From the NCBI RefSeq assembly GCF_000317595.1, contig NZ_AEJC01000440.1, positions 1-64,000 of the forward strand: a DNA stretch of 64,000 nt. The letters are read 5' to 3'. This document shows positions 17,700 through 26,631 of the stretch, piece after piece. The position numbers and the translations under genes were made by a program. The notes under the pieces are model-generated. The model saw only the letters and a program-made list of their open reading frames with translations, was not told where the DNA came from and did no database searches. How positions within the stretch are numbered: the stretch's first letter is position 1; the number at the start of each line of letters is the position of its first letter. Source of the stretch: Streptomyces ipomoeae 91-03 (GTDB lineage: Bacteria > Actinomycetota > Actinomycetes > Streptomycetales > Streptomycetaceae).

Positions 17700-18475
17700 T
17701 CGGGGGGTGGTTGCGGCCGGTTACTCACCGGCGTGGGGGAGGAAGGGGGCCGGGGTGATCCCCCGGGAGGGGGAGGAGTGGTGCGGGCCGGGGGTATTGG
17801 GGCTCCGCCCGGTGCGGGGACGGCCAGGGGTGCCCGGCGGCGGGGTGGTGAGGGGTGTTCGTCGTGGTCCCGGTACCGGGGGTGGTGAGAGGTGTCTGGT
17901 GGCGGTCCCAGTGCCGGGGGCGGTGAGGGGCGTCCGGCTGTGCTTACCGCACCGGGACGGGGTGGCGCCTGGCTGTGGTTTCGGGGTCGGGGATGGTGGG
18001 GGGCGCCTGGCTGTGGTTTCGGGGTCGGGGATGGTGGGGGGCGCCTGGCTGTGGTTTCGGGGTCGGGGATGGTGGGGGGCGCCTGGCTGTGGTTTCGGGG
18101 TCGGGGATGGTGGGGGGCGCCTGGCTGTGGTTTCGGGGTCGGGGATGGTGGGGGGCGCCTGGCTGTGGTTTCGGGGTCGGGGATGGTGGGGGGCGCCTGG
18201 CTGTGGTTTCGGGGTCGGGGATGGTGAGGGGCGTCCGGCTGTGCTTACCGCACCGGGACGGGGTGGCGCCCGGCTGTGGTTCCGGGGTCGGGGATGGTGA
18301 GGGGCACCGGGCTGTGGTTCCGGGGTCGGGGATGGTTGGGGCGCCTGGCTGTGGTTCCGGGGTCGGGGATGGTGAGGGGCACCCGGTTGCCGTCCCGGCA
18401 CCGGAAAAGGTGAGCGGTACCCGGCTGTGCTCCCCGCACCGGGACGGTCAGTGGCGCCCGGCCCCGGTCGGGTGA
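17700..18475. repeat. 38-bp G-rich tandem repeat array
   Basis: Seven near-perfect 38-bp units begin at 17966, 18004, 18042, 18080, 18118, 18156 and 18194; degenerate units continue on both sides. Each contains GGGGTCGGGGATGGTGGGG, four G-runs with 1-3-nt loops, able to form a G-quadruplex on the plus strand. A longer module (GTCCGGCTGTGCTTACCGC plus the unit) occurs at ~17930 and again at ~18232, a higher-order duplication. The array fills the space between the response-regulator stop and the serine-hydrolase gene and supplies the stop codon and last residues of the former. I see no gene in it; the open frames across it are repeat artefacts. Confidence 0.9.
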
Positions 18476-19188
18476 TCGCCGGCTGAGATCAGGCCCGTCT
18501 CGTACGCGCAGATCACCGCCTGGATACGGTCCCGCAGCCCGAGTTTGGCGAGTACGTTGCCGACGTGCGTCTTGACCGTGTGGTCGCTGACGACCAGCTC
18601 CGCGGCGATCTCGGCGTTCGACAGGCCGCGTGCGAGCAGCAGCAGCGTCTCCCGTTCCCGGCCGGTGAGCACGTCCAGACAGGGATCGGGCCGCTGCGGC
18701 CGGGCGGCGGCGGGCCGCGTGTACTGCTCCACCAACCGCCGGGCCACGGACGGCGCGAGCAGCGAGTCGCCCCGCGCCACCACCCGTACCGCATGCACCA
18801 GGTCATCCCGGCGGACGTCCTTCAGCAGGAACCCGCTCGCGCCCGCGTGCAGCGCCTCGTACACGTACTCGTCGGAGTCGAAGGTCGTCAGCATCACCGT
18901 CCGACAGCCATGGCCGCTGCCATGACCGCCGCCGCCGCGCACGCCGTCACCGTCACCGTCCCCTCCGCCGAGCGCGCTGATCGCACGGCACGCCTCGATG
19001 CCGTCCACACGCGGCATCCGGATGTCGAGCAGCGCCACGTCCGGCGCGTACCGCCGTACCGCCTCGATGGCCCCCGCCCCGTCACCCACCTCCGCGACCA
19101 CCTCGATGTCCGGCTGCGCGTCCAGAATCATCGCGAAGCCACTGCGCACCAGCTCCTGGTCGTCGGCGACCACGACACGGATCGTCAA
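18448..19188 (-). CDS. NarL/LuxR-type response regulator
   Basis: 246 aa. Receiver domain with DDQ near the start, phospho-acceptor Asp about 55 (VALLDIRMP) and the Lys of LLKDV; C-terminal LuxR HTH (LTGRERETLLLLARG, SDHTVKTHVGNVLAKL). A Gly/Asp-rich insert (GGGDGDGDGVRGGGG) splits the receiver between strand 3 and strand 4, unusual and coded by GC-rich repeats. It starts at TTG 19188, seven bases after GGAGG, and overlaps the kinase stop (TTGA), so the pair is translationally coupled. The 3' end runs into the 38-bp array. Confidence 0.9.
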   Translation of the reverse strand: MTIRVVVADDQELVRSGFAMILDAQPDIEVVAEVGDGAGAIEAVRRYAPDVALLDIRMPRVDGIEACRAISALGGGDGDGDGVRGGGGHGSGHGCRTVMLTTFDSDEYVYEALHAGASGFLLKDVRRDDLVHAVRVVARGDSLLAPSVARRLVEQYTRPAAARPQRPDPCLDVLTGRERETLLLLARGLSNAEIAAELVVSDHTVKTHVGNVLAKLGLRDRIQAVICAYETGLISAGDHPTGAGRH

Positions 19189-20570
19189 CGCGTCACCTCC
19201 GCGGCGGCGGACGATACGGGCGACGGTGGTGGTACGGGAGACGGCGGTACGGGGATACGTACCCGCACCTCGAACCCCCGCCCGTCCGGCCCCGGCCCGG
19301 TCACCGCCGTACCCCCGTGCGCCGCGGCCCGCTCGCGGACGCCGACGAGGCCATGCCCACCGCTGTTCCTGGCCACCGCCCTGAACCCGGCTTGCGGACC
19401 ACGCCCGTCATCCGTGATCGTCACGCTCAAGTCGCCCTCCCCGTACGCGAGTCGGACCGCCACCGTACGGGCATCGGCGTGCTTGACGGTGTTCGTCAGC
19501 GCTTCCTGCACGATGCGGAAGACGGTCGCGGCGGTCGAGTCGGGCAGCGGCCGTGCGTCCCCGGCGACCTCGTACACGACGTCGAGACCGCTACTGACCC
19601 GCACCCGGTCGAGAAGCGGAGGCAGAGCCGTGAGTCCCGGCTGCGGTCCACGCGGCTCAGGCACGCCGAGCCCCGGCTCATGACTCCCGCCCCCCTCCCG
19701 CAACACCCCCAGCATCCTCCGCAGTTGGACCATGGCGTCCCGGCCGGTCTCGGAGATCGCGTCGAAGGCTGCCTCGGCCTTCTCCGGGGCCGTACGCACC
19801 GCCACCGGTCCGGCCTCCGCCTGCACGATCATCAGGCTCACGGCGTGGGAGAGGATGTCGTGCATCTCCCGGGCGATGCGCGCCCGCTCCCGGGCGGCGG
19901 CCCGCTCGGCCTCGACGCGATGGGCCCGCCGGCGGGCGTCGGTGAGACGTCCGAAGACGTAGGCCGCCGCGAACACGAAGAAGGAGAAGGTCAGTTCACG
20001 CGCCGACCGGGAGTTCAACGACACCCCCACGGGCACGGCGACCAGCAGCAGAAGCCCGGTGATCAGCCGCTTGAGCGGCGGACAGAGCGCGGCGATCGTG
20101 TAGACGATCACGAGCCCGGTGTACGGCAGCGGCTGTCCGGGCCCGTCCAGGGTCAGCCGGTACAGTCCGCTGGTCGCGAGGATGGCGAGCAGTACGGTCA
20201 TCGGGACGCGCCGACGCCAGATCAGCGGGACCACGGTGAGTGTGCTCAGCCCGTACGCGGGCCAGGTCGCCGGCGCGAACTCGGCCGGCCGCGGCACCAC
20301 GAACGGCATCGTCATCGCCGCCTGGACCAGCAACGCGATCCCGATGTCGACGACGAGGGGATTGGCCGCCGCCAGCCCCCGGCCCCGCTCCCACGACGCC
20401 CAGCCTCGCGCCCACCACCGCCGCGCCCACCACTGCCGTGCTCGCCGCTGCAGGGCCCACCATCGCCCTGCTCGCCACCGCCGCGCCCCACCGCGTATGC
20501 CCCACCCCACGTCCCACACCGTAACGGCCACGCGGCGAGCCGTGCGGCGACCGTTCCAGCAGGGAGCCAT
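19185..20570 (-). CDS. Sensor histidine kinase (HisKA_3 family)
   Basis: About 461 aa from ATG 20570. Low-complexity Arg/Trp-rich N-terminus (RRWRAGRWWALQRRARQWW), then about four to six membrane helices (DIGIALLVQAAMTMPFVV, TVLLAILATSGLYRL, GLVIVYTIAAL, LITGLLLLVAVPVGV, FFVFAAAYVFG), the dimerisation/phospho-acceptor helix REMHDILSHAVSLM (His near 236) and an HATPase_c domain (ITDDGRGP, GGHGLVGVRERA). It phosphorylates the coupled response regulator. The start is uncertain; a GTG near 20520 is an alternative because the Trp/Arg leader comes from repeats at 20395-20500. Confidence 0.82.
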   Translation of the reverse strand: MAPCWNGRRTARRVAVTVWDVGWGIRGGARRWRAGRWWALQRRARQWWARRWWARGWASWERGRGLAAANPLVVDIGIALLVQAAMTMPFVVPRPAEFAPATWPAYGLSTLTVVPLIWRRRVPMTVLLAILATSGLYRLTLDGPGQPLPYTGLVIVYTIAALCPPLKRLITGLLLLVAVPVGVSLNSRSARELTFSFFVFAAAYVFGRLTDARRRAHRVEAERAAARERARIAREMHDILSHAVSLMIVQAEAGPVAVRTAPEKAEAAFDAISETGRDAMVQLRRMLGVLREGGGSHEPGLGVPEPRGPQPGLTALPPLLDRVRVSSGLDVVYEVAGDARPLPDSTAATVFRIVQEALTNTVKHADARTVAVRLAYGEGDLSVTITDDGRGPQAGFRAVARNSGGHGLVGVRERAAAHGGTAVTGPGPDGRGFEVRVRIPVPPSPVPPPSPVSSAAAEVTR

Positions 20571-20586
20571 ATCCCGGCAGCACCCG

Positions 20587-22215
20587 TCATGGCTTGCCGG
20601 GGCGTACGGACAGGCGGTGGTGGAAGATGTCGCGAGGGTCCCAGCGGCCCTTCGCCCGTTGGAGGGCCGGGTAGTTGGTGCCGTGGTACAGCGTGTGCCA
20701 GGCCGTGGTCGAGGTGTTGTGGCGTGGGTCGGCGAGGTCGGCGTCCGGGTAGTTGATGAAGGCGCCGGTCCGGGCGGGTACGCCACCGGTGTCCGCGTAC
20801 ACGTCGCGGTAGAGCTCGCGGAGGAAGCTGCGGTGCCGCTCGTCCTCGGCGGCCTTCTCCCAACCCGTCAGGAACATGATCTTGAGGACGGAGTCACGGT
20901 GCGCGACGGCTGTGGCGTCCGCCGGCACCGAGTTGACCCGGCCGCCGTAGGTGTTGAGGCTGACGAGCCCGGCGGGGTAGTCGTAGTCGGTGCGGGTGAG
21001 GTGGTGGTGCACGGCATGGATCTGAGGCACCGCCAATCCCTGGTGGGCGTAGGCCGACTTGATCGCGATCCGGTACAGGGGGCCGGGATCGTCGGGGCTG
21101 CCGATGACGGATGCTGCGGTCAGCCAGGACAGGCGGTGCGTCTGGGTGAAGGGCTGGGCGTCGATTCCATGGCCGATCGCGGCCAGATGGTCGTGGAGGA
21201 GCCGATCGGCCGCGGGGCCGGTGTCCGCCACCTGGCCCACGAGGAAGAGGCGGCCGGTGAGCTTCCGGCTCAGTATGAACTCGCTGTACAGGCGGGTGGC
21301 GTGGGCCCCGGGAACGGAGTTGCGCTCCACCCAGGTGCCGTAGTTCCCGACGAGCCGGGTGAACGTGGTTCGGTCCAGGCCCTCCCAGGACCATTCGGCC
21401 CGGAAGGTGAGCACCGAGACGGGCGGCTCGGGCAGGTCGCGGAACCAGAACCGGGTGACGATGCCGAAGCTGCCGCCCCCTCCTCCGGTGTGGGCCCACC
21501 ACAGGTCCCGGTTCGGGTCGTTCTCCTCACGCGTGGCGAGCACCGCGCGGGCCCGGCCGGACCGGTCCACGACGACCACCTCGACGGCGTACAGGCGGTC
21601 GACGGACAGGCCGTGCAGGCGGCACAGCGTGCCGTACCCGCCGCCCGGAACATGACCCCCGATGCCCACCTCGGGACACCAGCCGGCGGGCAGCGTCACG
21701 CCCCAGTTGACGTACAGCGCCCGGTACGCCTCGCCGAGGCGGCTGCCCGCCTCCACCATGAACGCGTCGCGGGCGTCGTCGTAGCGCACGGCCGTCATAC
21801 GGGACAGGTCCACGACGACACGGACGCCGTCGTTGTCGACGAAGTCCTCGAAGCAGTGTCCGCCGCTGCGCGCGACGACGTGCTCCCGCCGCCGCACGGC
21901 CTCCTGGACGGCGTCCACTACCTGGGCGGTCGTGGTGGGGAGGTGGATGCGCAGGGGGCGGCCGGTGAACCGCCTGTTGTAGCCGCGTCCGGCGAGTGCC
22001 TCGTAGCGAGGGTCGTCGGGTCGGAGGACGAGGCCGGGCCGCGTGCCGTCCGCCAGCGCCCCTGTCGTCGCCACCACCGTCTCTGCCGTCGTCGCCGCCG
22101 TCTCCGTCGTCCGTGCGTGGGCGGGTGTCGCGCGTAAGGGTCCGGCTGTGATCCCGGCCGCGGCGGCGCCGGCGGCTGCGGCGCGCAGAACGGTGCGTCG
22201 GTCGTGTTCGGTCAT
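20587..22215 (-). CDS. Tat-exported berberine-bridge-type FAD oxidase
   Basis: 542 aa from ATG 22215, which follows AGGGGGA. Tat signal RRTVLRAAAAG at the N-terminus. PCMH-type FAD domain: SGGHCFEDF carries the His that attaches FAD, and GWCPEVGIGGHVPGGG carries the Cys for a second covalent bond, so flavin is probably bicovalently bound. The C-terminal BBE motif is YPALQRAKGRWDPRDIFHH. Enzymes of this group oxidise sugars, polyketides or alkaloid-like compounds with O2. The neighbouring pectate lyase and galactanase hint at an oligosaccharide oxidase, but this is inference. Confidence 0.85.
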   Translation of the reverse strand: MTEHDRRTVLRAAAAGAAAAGITAGPLRATPAHARTTETAATTAETVVATTGALADGTRPGLVLRPDDPRYEALAGRGYNRRFTGRPLRIHLPTTTAQVVDAVQEAVRRREHVVARSGGHCFEDFVDNDGVRVVVDLSRMTAVRYDDARDAFMVEAGSRLGEAYRALYVNWGVTLPAGWCPEVGIGGHVPGGGYGTLCRLHGLSVDRLYAVEVVVVDRSGRARAVLATREENDPNRDLWWAHTGGGGGSFGIVTRFWFRDLPEPPVSVLTFRAEWSWEGLDRTTFTRLVGNYGTWVERNSVPGAHATRLYSEFILSRKLTGRLFLVGQVADTGPAADRLLHDHLAAIGHGIDAQPFTQTHRLSWLTAASVIGSPDDPGPLYRIAIKSAYAHQGLAVPQIHAVHHHLTRTDYDYPAGLVSLNTYGGRVNSVPADATAVAHRDSVLKIMFLTGWEKAAEDERHRSFLRELYRDVYADTGGVPARTGAFINYPDADLADPRHNTSTTAWHTLYHGTNYPALQRAKGRWDPRDIFHHRLSVRPGKP

Positions 22216-22367
22216 GGTCTCGGTCCCCCTTCGGCCTTGCGATACGGACACCGACGACGCTAGAGAGCCGCCCTCGCGGCAGGAATCAGGCTGGCCGGTG
22301 TTCGCCCGATGGGGCTAACCCCCGGCGTTCACAACCTCGGAAGTTCTCGTCGTCGCACCCCCCTGTA

Positions 22368-22453
22368 GTTCATCCACATGAACAGAATCTACGTGCACGT
22401 GTATTGACGTGTTCCGGCCAGTGGCTCAATACTGCCGAAAGAAAGCGCTTTCT
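22368..22453 (+). promoter_or_regulatory. Promoter and operators of the pectate lyase gene
   Basis: TTGACG (22404-22409) and CAATAC (22427-22432), 17 bp apart, make a good promoter with the start near 22440. AGAAAGCGCTTTCT, a perfect 14-bp palindrome at 22440-22453, sits on the start point; its central CG and shape are typical of LacI-family operators. Upstream are two more dyads: GTTCAT-CCAC-ATGAAC (22368-22383) and ACGTGCACGT (22391-22400). The downstream palindrome would act by blocking RNA polymerase. Confidence 0.65.
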
Positions 22454-22494
22454 CGCTCGCTCCGCCCCAACCGCTCCGGAGATGGAGATCAGTG

Positions 22495-24111
22495 ATGCGC
22501 ACAAGACCCGTCACGGCCATGGGCCGCATGAGGCCCGTCGCGGCATGCGTCAGCGGCAGCCTGCTGGCAGGCGCGCTCGTCGCGTTGACCGCCGCCGGCC
22601 CTGCCCAGGCCGCGACCGCCCGCTACGAGGCGGAGAGTTCCCCGGCCGTCTGTTCCGGCACCATCGACTCCGACTGGACCGGGTACTCCGGCAGCGGATT
22701 CTGCAACGGGGCCAACTCGACCAGCGGATACGCCCAGTTCACCGTGACCGCACCCGCATCGGGCACGGCGACCCTGGCGATCCGGTTCGCGAACGGCACC
22801 ACCACCGCCCGCCCCGCGAACGTCGTCGTCAACGGCTCGACGGCCACGACGGCGTCGTTCGAGGGGACCGGCACCTGGACGGGCTGGACGACGAAGACGC
22901 TGACGGTGCCGGTGGTGTCGGGCAGCAACACCATCCGGCTCAACCCGACCACCTCCGCCGGCCTGCCGAACGTCGACTACCTCGACGCCACCGTGCCGGA
23001 CGGCGGCACCACCCCACCCCCGTCGGCCTCCGCGCTGTACGTCGCGCCGAACGGCACCGACAGCGCGGCCGGGACGAGCTCGGCCCCGACCACCCTCACC
23101 TCGGCGATCAGCCGTATCTCCGCCGGCGGCACGATCTACATGCGCGGCGGCACGTACAACTACTCCTCGACGGTCACCATCCCGGTCGGCAACAACGGCA
23201 CTTCCAGTGCCCGTACGAAGCTGTCCGCCTACCCGGGCGAGACGCCGGTGCTCAACTTCTCGGCGCAGAGCGAGAGTTCGTCGAACCGCGGGCTGCAGGT
23301 GATGGGATCGTACTGGCACGTCTACGGCCTCGTCGTCGAGCGGGCCGGTGACAACGGCATCTTCGTCGGCGGCAGCAACAACGTCTTCGAACGCACGGTG
23401 ACCCGCTTCAACCGTGACACGGGGTTGCAGCTCGGGCGGATCTCCTCCACCACCCCGACCAGCCAGTGGCCGTCCAACAACCTCATCCTCAGCGCCGAGT
23501 CGCACGACAACGCCGACTCCGACGGCGAGGACGCCGACGGCTTCGCCGCCAAGCTCACCGTCGGCCCCGGCAATGTCTTCCGCTACGCCGTCGCGCACAA
23601 CAACATCGACGACGGCTGGGACCTCTACACCTACTCCGACTACGACCCCATCGGCGCGGTGACCATCGAGGACTCCCTCTCCTACGAGAACGGCACCCTC
23701 AGCGACGGCTCACAGGCCGGCAACGGCGACCGCAACGGCTACAAGCTCGGCGGCGAGGACGTCCCGATCAACCACGTCGTCCGGCGCAGCATCGCCTACG
23801 ACAACGGCAAGCACGGGTTCACCTACAACAGCAACCCCGGCTCGATGACGATCTCGAACAACGTCAGCATCGACAACACCGAGCGGAACTTCAACTTCGA
23901 CGCCGGTACGTCGGTGTTCCGCGACAACACCTCCTGCCGCAGCGGCAGCGGTACGAACGACCGGATCGTCGGCAACTCGGACAGCTCCAACCAGTTCTGG
24001 TCCGGCACGAACGGCTCCCGGTGCGCCTCGTACTCCGGCGCGCTGGGGTGGTCCTTCGCCTCGGACGGGAAGCTGGTGGTGACGTTCGGGGGTGCGTCGG
24101 TGACGCCGTAA
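22495..24111 (+). CDS. Secreted pectate lyase family 9 with N-terminal CBM35-like domain
   Basis: 538 aa from ATG 22495, seven bases after GGAG. Signal peptide to ~residue 38 (GPAQAATA). Residues ~40-165 form a CBM35/CBM6-like carbohydrate-binding beta-sandwich (ARYEAESSPAV, NTIRLNPTTSAGLPNVDYLD). After a Pro-rich linker a right-handed beta-helix follows, beginning ALYVAPNGTDSAAGTSSAP. DADGFAAKL and NNIDDGWDLY match the calcium-binding Asp cluster and catalytic Lys region of PL9 lyases, and NGYKLGGED carries a conserved Lys. It should cleave polygalacturonate outside the cell by beta-elimination. Regulated by the palindromes upstream. Confidence 0.85.
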   Translation: MRTRPVTAMGRMRPVAACVSGSLLAGALVALTAAGPAQAATARYEAESSPAVCSGTIDSDWTGYSGSGFCNGANSTSGYAQFTVTAPASGTATLAIRFANGTTTARPANVVVNGSTATTASFEGTGTWTGWTTKTLTVPVVSGSNTIRLNPTTSAGLPNVDYLDATVPDGGTTPPPSASALYVAPNGTDSAAGTSSAPTTLTSAISRISAGGTIYMRGGTYNYSSTVTIPVGNNGTSSARTKLSAYPGETPVLNFSAQSESSSNRGLQVMGSYWHVYGLVVERAGDNGIFVGGSNNVFERTVTRFNRDTGLQLGRISSTTPTSQWPSNNLILSAESHDNADSDGEDADGFAAKLTVGPGNVFRYAVAHNNIDDGWDLYTYSDYDPIGAVTIEDSLSYENGTLSDGSQAGNGDRNGYKLGGEDVPINHVVRRSIAYDNGKHGFTYNSNPGSMTISNNVSIDNTERNFNFDAGTSVFRDNTSCRSGSGTNDRIVGNSDSSNQFWSGTNGSRCASYSGALGWSFASDGKLVVTFGGASVTP

Positions 24112-24134
24112 CCGCTCCCCTGGCCCATGGCCGG

Positions 24135-24165
24135 GAACCCCCGGGACCACGAGACCCGGGGGTTC
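24135..24165 (+). terminator. Terminator of the pectate lyase gene
   Basis: GAACCCCCGGG (24135-24145) and CCCGGGGGTTC (24155-24165), perfect 11-bp arms, 9-nt loop, followed by TCCATTTCTCC. Confidence 0.8.
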
Positions 24166-24185
24166 TCCATTTCTCCAGGGGGACG

Positions 24186-24234
24186 GACGCCCCCGCCCCG
24201 GCCGCGAGGATGCGGCGGCCGGGGCGGGGGCGTC
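24186..24234. terminator. Second, bidirectional terminator
   Basis: Perfect 20-bp arms at 24186-24205 and 24215-24234 with a 9-nt loop, almost pure GC, between the convergent PL9 and GH30 genes. Confidence 0.8.
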
Positions 24235-24273
24235 GTGAAGGGGACGGTCGGTGTTACGACGTGACCGGTGGCG

Positions 24274-26328
24274 TCACGACGTCGTCGTGGTCGTCACGTC
24301 CGTCAGCTTCCAGCGCTGGTTCGTGCCCGAGTTCGGGGTCCAGACGCCCACGCCGGCGCCCTCGTTGGTGGACTGGCCGTAGACGTCGGGGAGTTGGCCG
24401 GTGGCGGCGTTGACGAGGGTCCAGGTGGTGTCGCCGGTGGTGGAGAGGATCCACTGGGCGGCGGTGTCGGGGCGGCCCTCGGCGGGCTCGGCGACGAGGG
24501 CGCCGTCTCGGATGGCGATGCGCTTGTCGCTCGCGGCGTCGGTGAGGACGTACCGCGTGCGGTTGTCGACCGTGCGGCCGACGCGGTCCAGCTGCCACTG
24601 CGTACCGCCGTTGGCGGCGGACTTGATGACGAGACTCTTGCCGTCGGCGCCGACGCTGAGGTCCTTGCCGCTCTGGACGCCGGTCAGGCGGTAGGTGTGG
24701 TCGTCCTGCAGTTCGGCCGCGTTCTTGTTGACGCCGGAGACGCCCTTGACGAGGAAGGTCGTCACGGACTGGGCGGGCACGGTGATCGTGGCCTGCTTGC
24801 CGGTGACCCGGACCGGCTTCTGCTTGACGAGCTTGCCGTCGGCGCTGGTCACCACCGGGGTGACGGTGGCACGGGACGAGACCTTGCCGAACTTCGACAG
24901 GTCCAGGGTGACATCGCGCGCGGCCGTGGTGCTGTTGATGTGGACGACCGTCGCCTTGTCGCCCTTCTTGGAGACCGCCGCCGTGCTGGAGGTGTCGTCG
25001 GTCTTGATCAGCCGGTCGCCGGGCTTGATGTAGTGGGTGAAGTTACGGGCGGTGTCGAACTTGGTGTTCGTGTAGATGGGGCACGATTCGAGGGTGTCCT
25101 CGTCCGTGCAGCTGAAGGGGAGCTGGATCTCGCCCCAGTTGCCGCCCTTGGCGGACTCGCCGCCCGGCTTCATGTTGTCGTAGTCCTCGACGGGCTGCCA
25201 GAACACCCAGGCGCTGGGCTCCAGTTCACGCAGGTCGTCGACCATGCGCTGGGCGAGGCCCAGGCCGGGACGCATGTCGGTGAAGCTCTGGCCGTCGCCC
25301 CAGTCGCCCTCGACCTCGCTCATCCACAGCGGCTTGTCGGCGGCCTTGGCGAGGTCGCGGACGCTGGTGCGCTGGCCGGTGCCGTAGGTGTGGACGTTCA
25401 TCTGGCCGACGAGGTCGCGGACCTCCTGCGGGTAGGAGTTCCAGTTGGTGGCGAAGGTGCCGGGGTTGGTCTCGTCCATCGCGGAGATCTCCGCGTGCGT
25501 ACGGGACTTCTCCAGGGCCGGGCCGAGCGCCTTGATCACCTTCTGCTGGAGCTCGGGGCCCATGTGGGCGCCCTCCTGACGGCCGCCGGTCGGCTGGCCG
25601 TCCGCGCCGAGCTTGGTGCCCCAGTAGTTGGTGTTCGGCTCGTTGAACGGGTCCAGGGTGTCGACCTTGATGCCGTGCGCCTTCTCCAGCCGCTCGGTGG
25701 CGCCCACCAGATAGGCGGCGAAGTCGTCGACGGACTCCTCCTTGAGCTGGTCCTTCGAGGAGTCGAAGCCGCCCGAGACATAACCGCTGACCGTCATGAA
25801 CCACGGCGGGGAGTTGCTGAACGTCTCCCAGTGGTCGATGTCGTCCTTGACGTGGTCCACCCACCAGCGCTGGGTGGCGTCGGCGTTCTTGTTCCAGTCC
25901 TTCTTGTCGTCGGCGCTCCACCAGTCGACGTCCTCGCGGGTGGTGCCCGCCGGCGCTTTCCACCAGCCCTCGACCGCACCGCCGGCGCGCAGATAGTCCT
26001 TGACGTCCGGGGCGTTGCCGCCGCCGATGTTGTAGCGGGCGATGTTGAGGTTGAGGCCGTCCTCACCGAAGACCAGGTCGGCGAGCTTCTCCCGTATCTC
26101 GTCCGGGTAGTCGCCGGTGGCGTTGGCGAACCACACCAGGCTGGTGCCCCAGCCCTCGAACTTCTCCGCCTTGTACGACGGGTCCGGCCGGACGGTGACC
26201 GAGGCGTTCGCGGCGGCCGTCTCGGCGTACGCGACCGGCAGGGAGGTGGTGGCCATGACGGTCCCGGTCGCGAGGGCGGTGACGCCGATGGCCCCCAGGA
26301 GCCGTCTGAAGCGGGTGCGGTGTGCCAT
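24274..26328 (-). CDS. Secreted GH30 endo-beta-1,6-galactanase-like enzyme with ricin-type lectin domain
   Basis: 684 aa from ATG 26328 (GGAG nine bases upstream). Signal peptide to ~residue 36 (AYAETA). GH30 (beta/alpha)8 barrel plus beta-side domain: FEGWGTSLVWFA near residue 57, the acid/base Glu in DPFNEPNTNYW (~230) and the nucleophile Glu in WMSEVEGDWG (~337). The C-terminal ~140 residues (DDHTYRLTGVQSGKDLSVG, QWQLDRVG, QRWKLTDV) are a ricin B/CBM13-like sugar-binding module. The overall type fits GH30 subfamily 5 endo-beta-1,6-galactanases that act on arabinogalactan side chains. Divergent from the LacI gene with a palindromic operator between them. Confidence 0.85.
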   Translation of the reverse strand: MAHRTRFRRLLGAIGVTALATGTVMATTSLPVAYAETAAANASVTVRPDPSYKAEKFEGWGTSLVWFANATGDYPDEIREKLADLVFGEDGLNLNIARYNIGGGNAPDVKDYLRAGGAVEGWWKAPAGTTREDVDWWSADDKKDWNKNADATQRWWVDHVKDDIDHWETFSNSPPWFMTVSGYVSGGFDSSKDQLKEESVDDFAAYLVGATERLEKAHGIKVDTLDPFNEPNTNYWGTKLGADGQPTGGRQEGAHMGPELQQKVIKALGPALEKSRTHAEISAMDETNPGTFATNWNSYPQEVRDLVGQMNVHTYGTGQRTSVRDLAKAADKPLWMSEVEGDWGDGQSFTDMRPGLGLAQRMVDDLRELEPSAWVFWQPVEDYDNMKPGGESAKGGNWGEIQLPFSCTDEDTLESCPIYTNTKFDTARNFTHYIKPGDRLIKTDDTSSTAAVSKKGDKATVVHINSTTAARDVTLDLSKFGKVSSRATVTPVVTSADGKLVKQKPVRVTGKQATITVPAQSVTTFLVKGVSGVNKNAAELQDDHTYRLTGVQSGKDLSVGADGKSLVIKSAANGGTQWQLDRVGRTVDNRTRYVLTDAASDKRIAIRDGALVAEPAEGRPDTAAQWILSTTGDTTWTLVNAATGQLPDVYGQSTNEGAGVGVWTPNSGTNQRWKLTDVTTTTTS

Positions 26329-26465
26329 CTCGAGTACTCCAACTCTTCCGCGTGCCGCGCGTCCCGGCGGGGCACGAGAGATCGGGGTCCGCGTGGTGCG
26401 GTTCAGTGCCTTTTTGCTGCTCTTTGGTGCGTTCTCGTATGGTCTGGCGCTGGCTTGGGGCCGTA

Positions 26466-26481
26466 ATGTTTACGTAAACAT
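26466..26481. promoter_or_regulatory. LacI-type operator between GH30 and LacI genes
   Basis: ATGTTTACGTAAACAT is a perfect 16-bp palindrome with a central CG, the classical form of LacI-family operators, and lies in the 303-bp divergent region. It is the obvious binding site for the regulator at 26632, which would control both the galactanase and itself. Confidence 0.8.
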
Positions 26482-26631
26482 CCCCAGTCGCGATGTCTAC
26501 ACTGCCCGAATCTCGGCGGTCAAGGAGTCGTTCCTTGTCGATTACGACCGTTCCTGATCGGGAGTCACGTCGGGACCGGAGAAACCGCCGGGCAGGCGCC
26601 CAGGTGACTGCCGGGAAATCAGGGGGACCGG

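Noticed and set aside
17966..18231. CRISPR array
   Set aside because: Units are directly joined without unique spacers and no cas gene is near; it is a simple tandem repeat.
17721..18475. Long open frames through the 38-bp array, both strands
   Set aside because: They only read out the repeat; no start site with a ribosome signal and no protein-like composition.
24268..26466. A 732-codon frame opposite the GH30 gene
   Set aside because: Antisense shadow of a gene with complete catalytic motifs; composition is Val/Gly/Asp-rich as expected for the reverse third frame.
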